From assembly GCF_030268885.1 (NCBI RefSeq), contig NZ_BSSA01000029.1:1-64000 (forward strand): a DNA stretch of 64,000 bases, given 5' to 3'. Under the pieces are notes generated by a model, which saw nothing but the letters and a program-made list of their open reading frames with translations, did not search any database and was not told the origin of the DNA. Both the position numbers and the translations under genes were made by a program. Source of the DNA: Kitasatospora phosalacinea (lineage in GTDB: Bacteria; Actinomycetota; Actinomycetes; Streptomycetales; Streptomycetaceae). Below are positions 53,497 to 62,791 of this stretch, in pieces (the stretch's first letter is position 1; the number at the start of each line of letters is the position of its first letter).

Positions 53497-54485
53497 CGCC
53501 TCACCCGGGGGTCGATCACCGAGTACAGCAGCTCGGCGAGGATGTTGGCGACCACGATGGTCACCGTGATCAGCAGGAAGGCGCCGCCCATCAGCGGGTA
53601 GTCCCGGTTGCCGATGCTCTTGAGCAGCAGGTTGCCCAGGCCCGGGTAGTCGAAGACGTCCTCGATCAGCACCGAGCCGGCGAACATGTGGCCGACCGAC
53701 AGGGCGAGCGTGGTGAACAGCGGCAGCACGGCGTTGCGGCCGACGTAGCGCATCCGGGTGGCCGGGGCGATGCCGCGCAGTTCGGCGGCCAGGATGAAGT
53801 CGTCGCCGAGGACGGAGGCCACGCTGGACTTCATGGTCAGCAGCCAGCCGCCGTAGCCGAGCAGCGCGTAGGTGGCCACCGGCAGCACGGCGTGGGTGGC
53901 GACCGAGCCGAGGTACTCGGCGGTGAAGCCGGGGGCGATGGTCACGTCGCTGGTGTCGCCGTAGGGCAGCACGTTCCACAGGGTGTGGAACAGGAAGGCC
54001 AGCAGCAGGGCCAGCACGAAGGACGGCACGCCCGCCATCAGCGAGCCGGACAGCGAGAGCAGGCTCCCGCTGCGGGAGTTGCGCCGCAGGGCGGCGACCA
54101 CACCGGCGGTGCAGCCGACCAGGAAGCTGAGCAGCAGCCCGGACAGCACCGGCAGCACCGTCCAGGGCACGGCCGCGCGGATCACGTCCGCGACCGGGAC
54201 GCCGCTGTAGGAGATCGACACCCCCAGGTTGCCGTGCAGCAACTGCCCCAGGTAGCCCAGGTACTGGTCCACCAGCGGCTCGTGCGAGGTGAACCCGTAC
54301 ACCACGGAGACCTTGGCCCGGGCCAGTTCGGGCGGCATGCCGCCCAGCACGTACCCCTCGTAGGCGGCGTCGCCGGGGTTGCCCGGCAGGGCGTGGACGA
54401 GGAAGAAGGTGAAGGTGGCTACGGTGAACACCATCACCAGGCCGGCGGCCAGCTTGGCCGCCAGCCGGAGGAGGAAGCCCTTCAT
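53493..54485 (-). CDS. Oligopeptide ABC transporter permease (DppB/OppB-like)
   Basis: 330 residues, six membrane segments. N-terminal LLRLAAKLAAGLVMVFTVAT and FFLVHALPGNPGD are standard for DppB; the EAA loop is FILAAELRGIAPATRMRYV (given in part). Placed 6 nt after the binding-protein stop, so within the same operon. Confidence 0.94.
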
Positions 54486-54491
54486 CCGCGG

Positions 54492-56321
54492 CTACTTCTT
54501 CTTGGGCTGGACGTAGCCCTGCATCATCCAGACGCCCGGCGAGTTGCTCAGCAGGCCGTCCTGGCCGGACTTCGGGAAATCGGTGAACCGCTTGTCGTTC
54601 ACGAACTGCACGTTGGTGTAGTCCCAGACCTGGATCACCGGCAGCTGCTGGTTGGAGAGCCGGGCCAGCTGCTGGACGATCTCCTTCTGCTCCTCCGGCT
54701 TCAGGACGGTCAGCTTCGCGGTCAGCTCGCCGGGGTTGACGGTGGCGCCGTCCAGGGTGAAGGAGGTCGGGGTGTTGAGCCAGTTGCCCGAGCCCTGGCC
54801 GGACTTGTGGGTGACGGTGGCGCCGATCGCGGTGAAGCCGTCGTCCGCGCCGTACAGGCGCTGGAAGGCGGCGTCGGTGCCGGGGCCCAGCGCGGTCAGC
54901 CAGAAGCCGACCGGGTACTTGCCGTCCGCCATCTCCTTCTTGTAGGTGCTGAAGTCGGCGGTCAGCGCGGTCTTGGTCGGGATGCCGAAGGCGGTCAGCT
55001 GGTTGGCGACGACGGTGCCGCCGGCGATCCAGTCGCTGAAGCCGTTGACGGTCTGCAGGGTGAGGGTCCACGGCGTGCCGTCGGGCAGGTGCCAGGTGCC
55101 GTCCTTCTTGGTGAGCCCGGCCCGCTGGAGCAACTCGGCGGCCTTGGCCTCGTCGTGCCGGTACGGGTCGAGCGCGGCCTGCTGCTCGGGGGTGAGCCAC
55201 TTCTCGGCGACCTTGTCGATCAGGCCGGTGGTGGCCTTCGACGCGGTGCCACCGACCGGCTGGCCGACCTTGGTGACGGCCTCGCGGTCGATGACGTGCG
55301 CGAGCGCCTGGCGGACCTCCACCTTGTCGAACGGGGCGACGCCCTGGTTGAAGGCGATCGCCGCATCCACGTAGTTGACGGCGTCGACGCGCCGGTTGCC
55401 CGCCTTCAGGATGCGCTGGAGCACGTTGTCGGGGATGGCGGTGAACGGCGCGGCGTCCAGCTCGCCGTTGGTCATGTAGCTCCAGATCTGCTCGTTGCCG
55501 GTGTAGTTGCGCACCACCACCTGCTTCGGGCCGATCTTGCCCGCGGCGAAGAAGTGCGGGTTGCGGTCGAGGACCGCGGAACCCGGGTTGACCCGGGTGA
55601 TGACGAACGGGCCGGCCGAGACGTCCTTGGCGGGGGCGAACGCGGAGACCTTCTTGCCGATCTCGTTGAGCCTGTCGACGGCCGCCTTCGCGGCGTCGGC
55701 CCGCCCGGGGTCGGCGCTCTGGCTGGCGTGGATCACGTCCCACACGTCGGCGGGCAGCAGGGAGCCGTACACCGAGGCGGGGACGATCTTCTGGGTGAGC
55801 ACCAGGCGCGGGAACTGGACGTTCTTCGCCCCGGGCACCTGGCTGATCTCGAAGGTGTGCGGCGCGGTCTCCTTCACCTCCGCGACGTCCAGGCCCTGGG
55901 TGAGCAGGCCGGCCCCGACGGTGGCCGAGCCCTGGGTGAGCGCGATGGCCATCGAGGCCCTGACGTCCTCGCCGGTGACGGGCGTGCCGTCCGACCACTT
56001 CGCGTCGGGCTCCAGCTCGACCGTGATCGAGCTGTCGGTGACCTTCCAGCTCCTGGCCAGGCCGGGGAAGAAGTCGTTCGGGTCCTGCGGGTTCTTCTTG
56101 GTGAAGCCCAACTGCATGGTGTCGTAGCCGAGGAAGGTGTTGCCCGCGGCGTTGAACGGGTTCATCGGGGCGCCGGCCGAGATCGGGTGGTTGCCGTCGA
56201 TGGTGGTGAACGTTCCGCCCCCGGCGGAGTCCGAGGATCCCGCGCCGGGGGAGCAGGCCGCGGTGGTGCCGAGCAGGAGGGCGGCCGCGAGGGGGAGGGC
56301 GGCGCGTCTGGCGTTGTTCAT
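54492..56321 (-). CDS. Oligopeptide-binding lipoprotein (SBP_bac_5, OppA/DppE-like)
   Basis: 609 residues. Signal peptide RRAALPLAAALLLGTTAAC with lipobox TTAAC (Cys23). SBP_bac_5 core with WSDGTPVTGEDVRASMAIAL, VDAVNYVDAAIAFNQG, AELLQRAGLTKKDG. First gene of a five-gene leftward operon, transcribed away from murQ. A peptidoglycan-fragment ligand is inferred from context; the sequence itself only shows peptide-class specificity. Confidence 0.93.
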   Translation of the reverse strand: MNNARRAALPLAAALLLGTTAACSPGAGSSDSAGGGTFTTIDGNHPISAGAPMNPFNAAGNTFLGYDTMQLGFTKKNPQDPNDFFPGLARSWKVTDSSITVELEPDAKWSDGTPVTGEDVRASMAIALTQGSATVGAGLLTQGLDVAEVKETAPHTFEISQVPGAKNVQFPRLVLTQKIVPASVYGSLLPADVWDVIHASQSADPGRADAAKAAVDRLNEIGKKVSAFAPAKDVSAGPFVITRVNPGSAVLDRNPHFFAAGKIGPKQVVVRNYTGNEQIWSYMTNGELDAAPFTAIPDNVLQRILKAGNRRVDAVNYVDAAIAFNQGVAPFDKVEVRQALAHVIDREAVTKVGQPVGGTASKATTGLIDKVAEKWLTPEQQAALDPYRHDEAKAAELLQRAGLTKKDGTWHLPDGTPWTLTLQTVNGFSDWIAGGTVVANQLTAFGIPTKTALTADFSTYKKEMADGKYPVGFWLTALGPGTDAAFQRLYGADDGFTAIGATVTHKSGQGSGNWLNTPTSFTLDGATVNPGELTAKLTVLKPEEQKEIVQQLARLSNQQLPVIQVWDYTNVQFVNDKRFTDFPKSGQDGLLSNSPGVWMMQGYVQPKKK

Positions 56322-56404
56322 GGGAGCGGGACTCCGATCAACCGGTGCGTGAGGGCGCAGCTGCAGTGCGCCGACCGTAGGAGCCCCTGCCCGCTTTAGT
56401 CAAT

Positions 56405-56521
56405 GAGTTACGCGAGAGGTTTGAAGTTCGTAACTCGGCGACTAGCCCGGAGCTGGGGGTTGTTGACGCCCAGTTAGGTGCAAAGCAACGAAAGCGGCGA
56501 CACGCGATGTTGCAAAACAAC
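56405..56521. promoter_or_regulatory. Palindromes in the OppA-like/murQ divergent region
   Basis: GAGTTACG (56405-56412) and CGTAACTC (56429-56436) are exact inverted repeats 16 nt apart. GTTG-CAAAA-CAAC follows at 56509-56521. The segment is AT-rich compared with the rest. Either site could bind the RpiR/MurR protein at 57535 or the XRE-cupin protein. Confidence 0.5.
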
Positions 56522-56561
56522 GTATCGGGCAGGACGATGACAGAAACCGAGAGGACACCCG

Positions 56562-57473
56562 ATGACCCCGAGCCGTTCCGTCCGCGTCGTGTCGCCCACC
56601 GAGCGGCGCAACCCCCGCACCCTCGGCATCGACCGGGCCGACCCGCTCGACGTCCTGCGGCTGCTCAACGCCGAGGACGCCCTCGTCCCCGCGGCCGTGG
56701 CCGAGGTGCTGCCCCGGCTCGCGGTCGTGGTGGAGACCACGACCGAACGGCTGCGCGCCGGCGGCCGGTTGCACTACTTCGGCGCGGGCACCTCCGGACG
56801 CACCGCCGTGGTCGACGCGGCGGAGCTCGGCCCCACCTTCTCGCTGCCGCCCGGCACCGTCGTCGCCCACCACGCGGGCGGCCCGGCCGCAATGGTCACC
56901 GCCGTCGAGGGCAGCGAGGACAGCGAGGAACTCGGCGCCGCCGACGCCGCCGACGTCGGGCCGGGCGACGTGGCGGTGGGCGTCGCCGCCAGCGGCCGCA
57001 CCCCCTACGTGGCGGGCGCGCTGGCCGCCGCCCGGGCCGCCGGGGCGTTCACCGCCCTGGTCAGCGCCAACCCCGGCGCGCCGCTCGCGCACCTGGCCGA
57101 CGTGCACATCGCCGTCGACACCGGCCCCGAGGCGATCGCCGGCTCCACCCGGCTCAAGGCCGCCAGCGCCCACAAACTCGTCCTCAACGGCCTCTCCACC
57201 GCCGTGATGGTCGCGCTGGGGCGCACCTACTCCAACCTGATGGTGGACGTCTCCGCCAGCAACGCCAAGCTGCGCGGCCGCCTGGTGACCATCCTGATGG
57301 AGGCCACCGGGCTCGGCGAGGAGCGCTGCGCGCACGCGCTCGCCGGGGCGGACGGCGAGCTGAAGACGGCCCTGGTCTGCCTGCTGGCCCCCTGCGCGCC
57401 CGAGGAGGGCCGCCGCCGCCTGGCCGCCGCCCGCGGGCGGGTGGCCGACGCCCTGGAGGCGCAGCCGATCTGA
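56562..57473 (+). CDS. murQ: N-acetylmuramic acid 6-phosphate etherase
   Basis: 303 residues, normal length. The SIS fold carries FGAGTSGRTAVVDAAELGPTF near residues 71-91 (given in part), the diagnostic MurQ loop; EGSEDSEELG has the catalytic Glu, and later SANPGAPLA and TRLKAASAHKLVLNGLSTAVM are conserved. MurQ splits the D-lactyl ether of MurNAc-6-P to give GlcNAc-6-P and D-lactate. ATG 56562 has GAGAGGA upstream. Monocistronic, convergent with the RpiR gene over a hairpin. Confidence 0.95.
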   Translation: MTPSRSVRVVSPTERRNPRTLGIDRADPLDVLRLLNAEDALVPAAVAEVLPRLAVVVETTTERLRAGGRLHYFGAGTSGRTAVVDAAELGPTFSLPPGTVVAHHAGGPAAMVTAVEGSEDSEELGAADAADVGPGDVAVGVAASGRTPYVAGALAAARAAGAFTALVSANPGAPLAHLADVHIAVDTGPEAIAGSTRLKAASAHKLVLNGLSTAVMVALGRTYSNLMVDVSASNAKLRGRLVTILMEATGLGEERCAHALAGADGELKTALVCLLAPCAPEEGRRRLAAARGRVADALEAQPI

Positions 57474-57474
57474 C

Positions 57475-57520
57475 GCGGGCCGGGTGCGTCCGCGGCGGAG
57501 CGGCCCCGGGCCCGGCCCGC
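57475..57520. terminator. Hairpin between murQ and the RpiR gene
   Basis: GCGGGCCGGG (57475-57484) pairs with CCCGGCCCGC (57511-57520). It starts 2 bp after the murQ stop and precedes the end of the convergent RpiR gene. Confidence 0.65.
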
Positions 57521-57534
57521 CGCGGGCACCGTGG

Positions 57535-58467
57535 CTAGAGGCGGTGGTTGCGCACCGCCGTGTAGGTGCGCTCCAGGGCCTTCAGCGTGCGGGCCCGGTG
57601 GCGCTGGGCCACCCCGACGAACAGGCAGTCCACGACCGTCAGTGCGGCGATCCGGCTGGCCATCGCACCGGAGCGGAAGGTGGTCTCGCGCACCGCCGTG
57701 GTCAGCACGTGGTCGGCGTGCTCGGTGATCTCCGACCGCGGGAAGTTGGTGATCGCCAGCGTGGTGGCCCCGTTGCGCCGGGCCTCCGCGAGGACCTCGA
57801 CGGTGGCCGCGGTGTCGCCGGTGTGCGACACCCCGATCGCCACGTCGCCGCCGCGCAGCAGCGCCGCCGAGGTCAGCGCGATGTGCGGGTCCACCCAGGC
57901 GTTGACCCGGCGGCCGATCCGGTGCAGCTTCTGCTGCAGGTCCAGGGCGACCAGGCCGCTCGCCCCCACCCCGTACACGTCTATGCCGTCGGCCGAGGAG
58001 ACCGCGTCCACCGCCCGCTTGAGGGCGTGCAGGTCGAGCTGGCCGACGGTGTCCTCGACCGCGCGGGCGTCGGCGAAACCGAGCTTGGCGACGATGTCGG
58101 CCAGCGAGTCGCGCGGGCCGATGTCCGCGCCGACCGCGCTCCAACCGGCGCTGCTCTCCTCGACGCTGGCCGCCGAGGCCAGGCCGATCCGCAGGTCCGG
58201 GTACCCCTTGAGGCCGAGCGTGCGGCAGAACCGCATCACGGTGGTCTCCGAGGTGCGGCACTCGGCGGCCAGCTCGCTGATGGTCTGCGCCGCCACGTTC
58301 GCCGGATCGGCGAGCGCGGCCTCGGCGACCCGGCGCTCGGCGGGCGCCAGCGAGGGCAGCAGCGCCCGGATCTGGACGAGCACCGTCTGCGGCGGGCCGC
58401 TGGGCGCGGGGGCGGCGGGGCGGGCGGCGGACCTGCGCTTCGGTCGGGTTCCGTCGGCTGCTGTCAC
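57535..58467 (-). CDS. MurR/RpiR family regulator
   Basis: 310 residues. A basic, Pro/Ala-rich leader (1-25), the HTH_6 domain (30-105: AQTISELAAECRTSETTVMR, given in part, and FCRTLGLKGYPDLRIGLA) and a SIS domain (about 135-270: GIDVYGVGASGLVALDLQQK, given in part, GVSHTGDTAATVEVLAEAR). As in B. subtilis, where MurR adjoins MurQ, it probably senses MurNAc-6-P or GlcN-type phospho-sugars. GTG 58467 with AAAGGAA. It lies 59 nt after the serine hydrolase gene. Confidence 0.9.
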   Translation of the reverse strand: MTAADGTRPKRRSAARPAAPAPSGPPQTVLVQIRALLPSLAPAERRVAEAALADPANVAAQTISELAAECRTSETTVMRFCRTLGLKGYPDLRIGLASAASVEESSAGWSAVGADIGPRDSLADIVAKLGFADARAVEDTVGQLDLHALKRAVDAVSSADGIDVYGVGASGLVALDLQQKLHRIGRRVNAWVDPHIALTSAALLRGGDVAIGVSHTGDTAATVEVLAEARRNGATTLAITNFPRSEITEHADHVLTTAVRETTFRSGAMASRIAALTVVDCLFVGVAQRHRARTLKALERTYTAVRNHRL

Positions 58468-58526
58468 GGGGGTTCCTTTGCGGGGATGGTGGGGATGGCG
58501 GGGGAGCGGGTCCGGTGCGGGCGGGG

Positions 58527-59651
58527 TCAGGCGGGTCGGGCGCCGGTCGGGGTCCGCGGACCGGGATCCGGATCCGTCAGAGCCTCGCAGACCGCCCGCC
58601 GCAGCGCCACGACCACCGAGGCGTCCCGGCCGAGGTGGACGCCGTTGGTCAGCAGCACCGCCCACGGGCCGCCGGACGGGGCGAGGGCCACGCTGGTGCC
58701 GGTGAAGCCGGTGTGTCCGGCGCCGTCGGACGGCCAGTACCGCGCCAGGTGGTCCCAGCGGTCGCCGCGCAGCGTCCAGCCCAGGCCCCGGCGGCCGCCC
58801 AGCCCCTCGGTGTGGCAGCGCAGCGCCTCGGCGCGGACCTTCGGGGAGAGGATCGGCGAGTCGGCGGCCAGCCAGCCGCGCTGCAGGTAGCGGGCCAGGT
58901 CACCGGCGGTGCCGAACAGGCCGGCGTGGCCGCACACCCCGCCCAGCGACGCCGCGTTCTCGTCGTGCACCGTCCCGACCGGGACGCTCCCGTCGGGCCG
59001 GGGCTCGGTGGCGGCGGTGCGCCCGCGCCAGCCGGCGGGCGGCCGGTAGCGGGTGTCCGCCAGACCGAGCGGGTCCAGTACCAGCTCCCGCACGGCCCGG
59101 TCCAGCGGAGCCCCGGCCACCGCGCGGACGACCTCGCCCAGCGCGACGAACCCCAGGTCGGAGTAGGCGACCGCGGTGCCGGGTGCGGTGACGAGCGGTT
59201 CGGCCAGGGCGGCGGCCAGCCGGCCGGCGGGCCGCCCGGGCCGTTCGTGCAACGGCCGGTGCGGGGGCAGGCCCGAGGTGTGGGTGAGCAGCTGACGCAC
59301 CGTCACCGCGTCCTTGCCCGCCCCGGTGAACCCCGGCAGGTGGCGCCGGACCGGGTCGTCCAGGCCCAGTGCTCCGGTGTCGGCCAGCCGCAGCACGGCG
59401 GGCAGGGTGGCCGTGACCTTGGTCAGCGAGGCGAGGTCGTAGACCGTGTCGGCGGTGACCGGGACGGCCGGGCCGGTCACCGCCGTGCGGCCGAAGGCGT
59501 GCACCAGCGGTTCGCCCTCCGCGCCCCAGCCGGTGGCGAGCACCGCTCCCGGCAGGCCGCCGGAGTCGACGGCGGCCGCGACGAGCGCGGCCGCCGCGGC
59601 GGCGCGGGCCGGATGTCCGGTTTCCCCGGCGGTGGGGCGGGTGGGCCTCAC
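58527..59651 (-). CDS. Serine hydrolase of the beta-lactamase/AmiE class
   Basis: 374 residues. Serine triad: ASLTK (Ser75, Lys78), AYSD as the YxN-type motif near 170, and GHTGFTG as the KTG-equivalent near 315. The fold is class C beta-lactamase/esterase (Pfam Beta-lactamase). In B. subtilis the amidase AmiE of the same fold, beside NagZ, cleaves the lactyl-L-Ala bond of muropeptides; the gene order here supports the same role. No signal peptide is evident, so the substrate would be cytoplasmic, unlike Bacillus. The GTG start at 59651 has GGAG upstream. Confidence 0.85.
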   Translation of the reverse strand: MRPTRPTAGETGHPARAAAAAALVAAAVDSGGLPGAVLATGWGAEGEPLVHAFGRTAVTGPAVPVTADTVYDLASLTKVTATLPAVLRLADTGALGLDDPVRRHLPGFTGAGKDAVTVRQLLTHTSGLPPHRPLHERPGRPAGRLAAALAEPLVTAPGTAVAYSDLGFVALGEVVRAVAGAPLDRAVRELVLDPLGLADTRYRPPAGWRGRTAATEPRPDGSVPVGTVHDENAASLGGVCGHAGLFGTAGDLARYLQRGWLAADSPILSPKVRAEALRCHTEGLGGRRGLGWTLRGDRWDHLARYWPSDGAGHTGFTGTSVALAPSGGPWAVLLTNGVHLGRDASVVVALRRAVCEALTDPDPGPRTPTGARPA

Positions 59652-59774
59652 GGGTCTCCTCCGTCTGCCGGGCGCGCCTGGGCCGCCAGGTCTGGTGGCC
59701 CAGGGCGATCGTTGGTAGCTTTTCACCGATTCGAAGCTCAATCATGTTATCAAGCAACAGATGGGGCGGACAGT

Positions 59775-60746
59775 ATGAGGGAAGCCGACCGGCCCCCGCT
59801 GCGCACCGCGCGCCATGACGACCTCCCGGACCTGCAACGGATCGTGATCGCGTCGCTCGTCCACGACCCGGATGCTGCAAGGGTGTTGACGCTGCTGTGG
59901 GACCTCACGGCGGACCGCCCGGAGTTGCGGGTCGTCACCGAGGCCGACGGCGTCGTCACCGGCATCGCACTGGGGCGACTCGCTCCGCCGACCGGTGACG
60001 CGAGGCCCCGGGCCGGACACACCACGCTGCTCGCGGTCGCCCCCGGGCACCGCGGCCGGGGCCACGGCCGCGCCCTGCTGGCCGCCGTCGAGGAACGCCT
60101 GCTGGCGGCCGGGGCCACCCGCCTGGTCGTCCGCGGCACCCCGCCGCACTACGCCTGGCCCGGACTCGACATCCGCTACACCCCCGCCGTGTGCCTGGTG
60201 GAGTCCGCCGGGTACGAGCACACCGCCGACGCGTTCAACATGCTCACCGACCTGGCCGAGGCCGACCTGGCCACCACCGAGGACGAACGGCGGCTCGCCG
60301 CCCTCGGCGTGCGGGTGCGCCGGGCCCGGCCCGAGGACGCCCCCCGCTTCCTCGCCTGGATGCGCGGCTGGGGCGGCAGTTGGGCCGAGGAGGCCGCCAC
60401 CGCGCTCGCCCACGAGCCGCCGCGCTGCCACGTCGCGGTGCGGGGCGAGGGCGCCGTCGAGGAGTTCGTCGGCTTCGCCTGCCACGGCGTCAACCGCGAC
60501 ACCTGGTTCGGGCCGATGGGCACCGCCGAGTCCCAGCGCGGCCGCGGCGTCGGGGCCGTCCTGCTGCGCCGCTGCCTGCGCGACCAGCGCGAGGCGGGCC
60601 TCACCGAGTCCGAGATCGCCTGGATCGCCCCGTACCGCTTCTACGCCCGCACGGTCGGAGCCCGGCTGCACCGGGTGTTCCGCCTCTACCGGAAGGACCC
60701 GCAGGTGCCCGTCCGTCCCGCCTCCCCCCTGGAGCAGCGCTCATGA
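59775..60746 (+). CDS. Tandem GNAT N-acetyltransferase
   Basis: 323 residues with two GNAT modules. The first has TTLLAVAPGHRGRGHGRALLAA (given in part, residues about 80-100), the second GTAESQRGRGVGAVLLRRCLR (given in part, about 255-275). Both acetyl-CoA loops (Q/R-x-x-G-x-G/A) look intact. Coupled with NagZ through a 42-codon ORF. A sugar amine (glucosamine or muramic acid) or a peptide amine is a plausible acceptor in this context. Divergent from the serine hydrolase, with an AT-rich promoter region before it. Confidence 0.83.
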   Translation: MREADRPPLRTARHDDLPDLQRIVIASLVHDPDAARVLTLLWDLTADRPELRVVTEADGVVTGIALGRLAPPTGDARPRAGHTTLLAVAPGHRGRGHGRALLAAVEERLLAAGATRLVVRGTPPHYAWPGLDIRYTPAVCLVESAGYEHTADAFNMLTDLAEADLATTEDERRLAALGVRVRRARPEDAPRFLAWMRGWGGSWAEEAATALAHEPPRCHVAVRGEGAVEEFVGFACHGVNRDTWFGPMGTAESQRGRGVGAVLLRRCLRDQREAGLTESEIAWIAPYRFYARTVGARLHRVFRLYRKDPQVPVRPASPLEQRS

Positions 60747-60871
60747 CCCTCCCCGGTGCCGCCCCCCGCTCCGCCGCCCGGGCCGTTCCCCTCCCCGGAT
60801 CCCGACCGCTGCTGGTGCTGCGCCACGACGCCGACGGCCGGGCGGACGGGACGGACGGGGCGGGGCGGTGA
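60743..60871 (+). CDS. 42-residue micro-ORF between GNAT and NagZ genes
   Basis: ATG 60743 overlaps the GNAT stop (ATGA) and its own TGA overlaps the GTG of NagZ (GTGA). The product is basic and Pro/Arg-rich in the first half, with LLVLRHDADGRADGTDG near the end; no membrane segment. It may be a real small protein or mainly a device that couples translation of NagZ to GNAT. I do not recognise a family. Confidence 0.5.
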   Translation: MTLPGAAPRSAARAVPLPGSRPLLVLRHDADGRADGTDGAGR

Positions 60872-62541
60872 GCGCGGCGCAGGACCCGGCCCTGCTGCGG
60901 CTCGCCGACGGCGTGCTGCAGCCCGGCTTCACCGGCCTGACCGCCCCCGACTGGATCCGTCGCCGCCTGGCCGACGGACTCGGCTCCGTCCTGCTGTTCG
61001 GCCGCAACTTCGCGCCCCCGCCCGACGGCCGCGCGCAGGCCCGGGCTCTGGTGGCCCAGTTGCGCGCGGAGAACCCGGACGTGCTGGTCGCCGTCGACGA
61101 GGAGGGCGGCGACGTCACCCGGCTGGAGTGGGCCACCGGCTCCTCCTCGCCCGGCAACCTGGCGCTGGGCACCGTCGACGACGAGGAGCTGACCCGGGCG
61201 GTGGCCCGCTCGATCGGCCGTGACCTGGCCGCCCTCGGCATCGACCTGGACCACGCGCCGGACGCCGACGTCAACTCCGACCCGCGCAACCCGGTGATCG
61301 GCGTGCGCTCCTTCGGCGCCGACCCGGCGCTGGTGGCCCGGCACACCGCCGCCTGGGTGCGCGGCCTCCAGGAGGGCGGCACCGCCGCCTGCGCCAAGCA
61401 CTTCCCCGGGCACGGCGACACCGTGGTCGACTCCCACCTCGGCCTGCCGACCGTCGGCGCGGACCTCGCCGCACTCGAACGCGTCGCCCTGCCGCCGTTC
61501 CGGGCCGCCGCGGCGGCCGGGGCGCGGGCCGTGATGACCGCGCACATCCTGCTGCCCGCCCTCGACCCGGAGCACCCGGCGACGGTCAGCCCGCACATCC
61601 TCACCGGCCTGCTCCGCCACCGGCTCGGCTTCGACGGACTGGTGGTGACCGACGCCGTCGAGATGCGGGCGGTCGCCGACCGCTACGGCCACGCCGGGGC
61701 GGCGGTGCGGGCCCTGGCGGCCGGGGCCGACCTGGTCTGCCTGGGCGACCGCGGCGCGGCCGACGAGTACGACGCGCTGCGCCGTGCCGTCGCGCGGGCG
61801 GTCCGCGCCGGTGAGCTGACCGAGGAGCGCCTCACCGAGGCTGCCGACCGGGTCGCGGGCTTCGCCCGCTGGGCCCGCGCCCTGCGGGCAGCCGCCCGCG
61901 GGGAGACGGCGGACGGCACCGAGGCGGGGACGACCGGTGTCCGGGGGAGGACGAACGCCCTTGGGGTGGAGGGAAGTTCGAGTGAGGACCGCGCGGGCAC
62001 GTCGGACGCGCCGGGGTCCGAGGGTCGGACGGTGGCGGGTGGCCCCGAACCGGCGGGCGGCGCCCCGGCCCTCGGCCTGCTCGCGGCCCGCCGCGCCCTG
62101 GCGGTGACGGCGCCCACCGGCGTTCCGCCGCAGGGCCGCGGCGCCCCCTGCGTCGCCGAGTTCCGGCCGACGGCGACCCTCGCGGTGGGCACCGTCACCG
62201 CCTGGGGCCTCGCCGGACCGCTGGCCGCGCTCCTGCCGGGCACCGAGGCGCGGCAGGTGGACCAGCAGGAGGCGGAGGGCGACCCCGACGGCACCGTGGA
62301 GCGCCTCTGCGCCGCGGCCGAGGGCCGCCCGCTGGTGCTGGTGGTGCGCAACGCCCACCGGCACGCCTGGATGGACGCGGCGGTCACCGCGCTGCTCGCC
62401 CGTCGACCGGACGCCGTGCTGGTGGAGTTCGGCCTGCCCCGGTCGGCGCCGCGCGGAGGGCTCCACGTGGCCCCGCACGGCGCGGCGCGGGTGTGCGCCG
62501 AGGCCGCGGCGGAGGCGGTGGCCGCCCACCTGGGGCGCTGA
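60868..62541 (+). CDS. nagZ: GH3 beta-N-acetylglucosaminidase (NagZ-like)
   Basis: 557 residues. The TIM barrel (10-330) has LVAVDEEGGDVTRLEW, CAKHFPGHGDTVVDSHLGLP (given in part) with the Asp-His acid/base dyad unique to NagZ, and LVVTDAVEMRAV with the nucleophile Asp. A Gly/Glu/Ser-rich linker (350-400) joins a C-terminal alpha/beta domain (400-557) as in Bacillus-type two-domain NagZ. It removes GlcNAc from the non-reducing end of muropeptides. No signal peptide is evident. Starts GTG 60868 in the micro-ORF stop. Confidence 0.9.
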   Translation: MSAAQDPALLRLADGVLQPGFTGLTAPDWIRRRLADGLGSVLLFGRNFAPPPDGRAQARALVAQLRAENPDVLVAVDEEGGDVTRLEWATGSSSPGNLALGTVDDEELTRAVARSIGRDLAALGIDLDHAPDADVNSDPRNPVIGVRSFGADPALVARHTAAWVRGLQEGGTAACAKHFPGHGDTVVDSHLGLPTVGADLAALERVALPPFRAAAAAGARAVMTAHILLPALDPEHPATVSPHILTGLLRHRLGFDGLVVTDAVEMRAVADRYGHAGAAVRALAAGADLVCLGDRGAADEYDALRRAVARAVRAGELTEERLTEAADRVAGFARWARALRAAARGETADGTEAGTTGVRGRTNALGVEGSSSEDRAGTSDAPGSEGRTVAGGPEPAGGAPALGLLAARRALAVTAPTGVPPQGRGAPCVAEFRPTATLAVGTVTAWGLAGPLAALLPGTEARQVDQQEAEGDPDGTVERLCAAAEGRPLVLVVRNAHRHAWMDAAVTALLARRPDAVLVEFGLPRSAPRGGLHVAPHGAARVCAEAAAEAVAAHLGR

Positions 62542-62683
62542 CGGTGCGTCGGAAACCTCCGTCCGAGACGGTCGGCACGTGAACCGGCACTGCCGGGGGC
62601 GGTAGCGGACCAGTGCGGCCCGCGGCGGTGGGCCCGGAGCCGGGTGCCCGGCCGCGGCACCGATCCCAACAGGGAAGACGCTG

Positions 62684-62700
62684 TCTGACGATTCGTCAGA
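62684..62700. promoter_or_regulatory. 17-bp perfect palindrome upstream of GH25
   Basis: TCTGACGA-T-TCGTCAGA. Both arms are exact. The core GACGATTCGTC recurs, in reverse complement, at 50446-50456. Confidence 0.75.
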
Positions 62701-62749
62701 ACTGGTATTTTCCGGCGTCCTTGAGGTTGGGCGGGCGTGTTGCGCGGAA

Positions 62750-62791
62750 GGAAATTTTTTGCCCCCACTCTTGCTCGGGGCGTCAATTTCC
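62750..62791 (+). promoter_or_regulatory. Interrupted hairpin in the GH25 leader
   Basis: GGAAATT (62750-62756) pairs with AATTTCC (62785-62791), and GCCCC (62761-62765) with GGGGC (62777-62781), with a T-rich bulge. It could be an RNA regulatory element or an operator; it lies 66 bp before the start codon. Confidence 0.5.
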
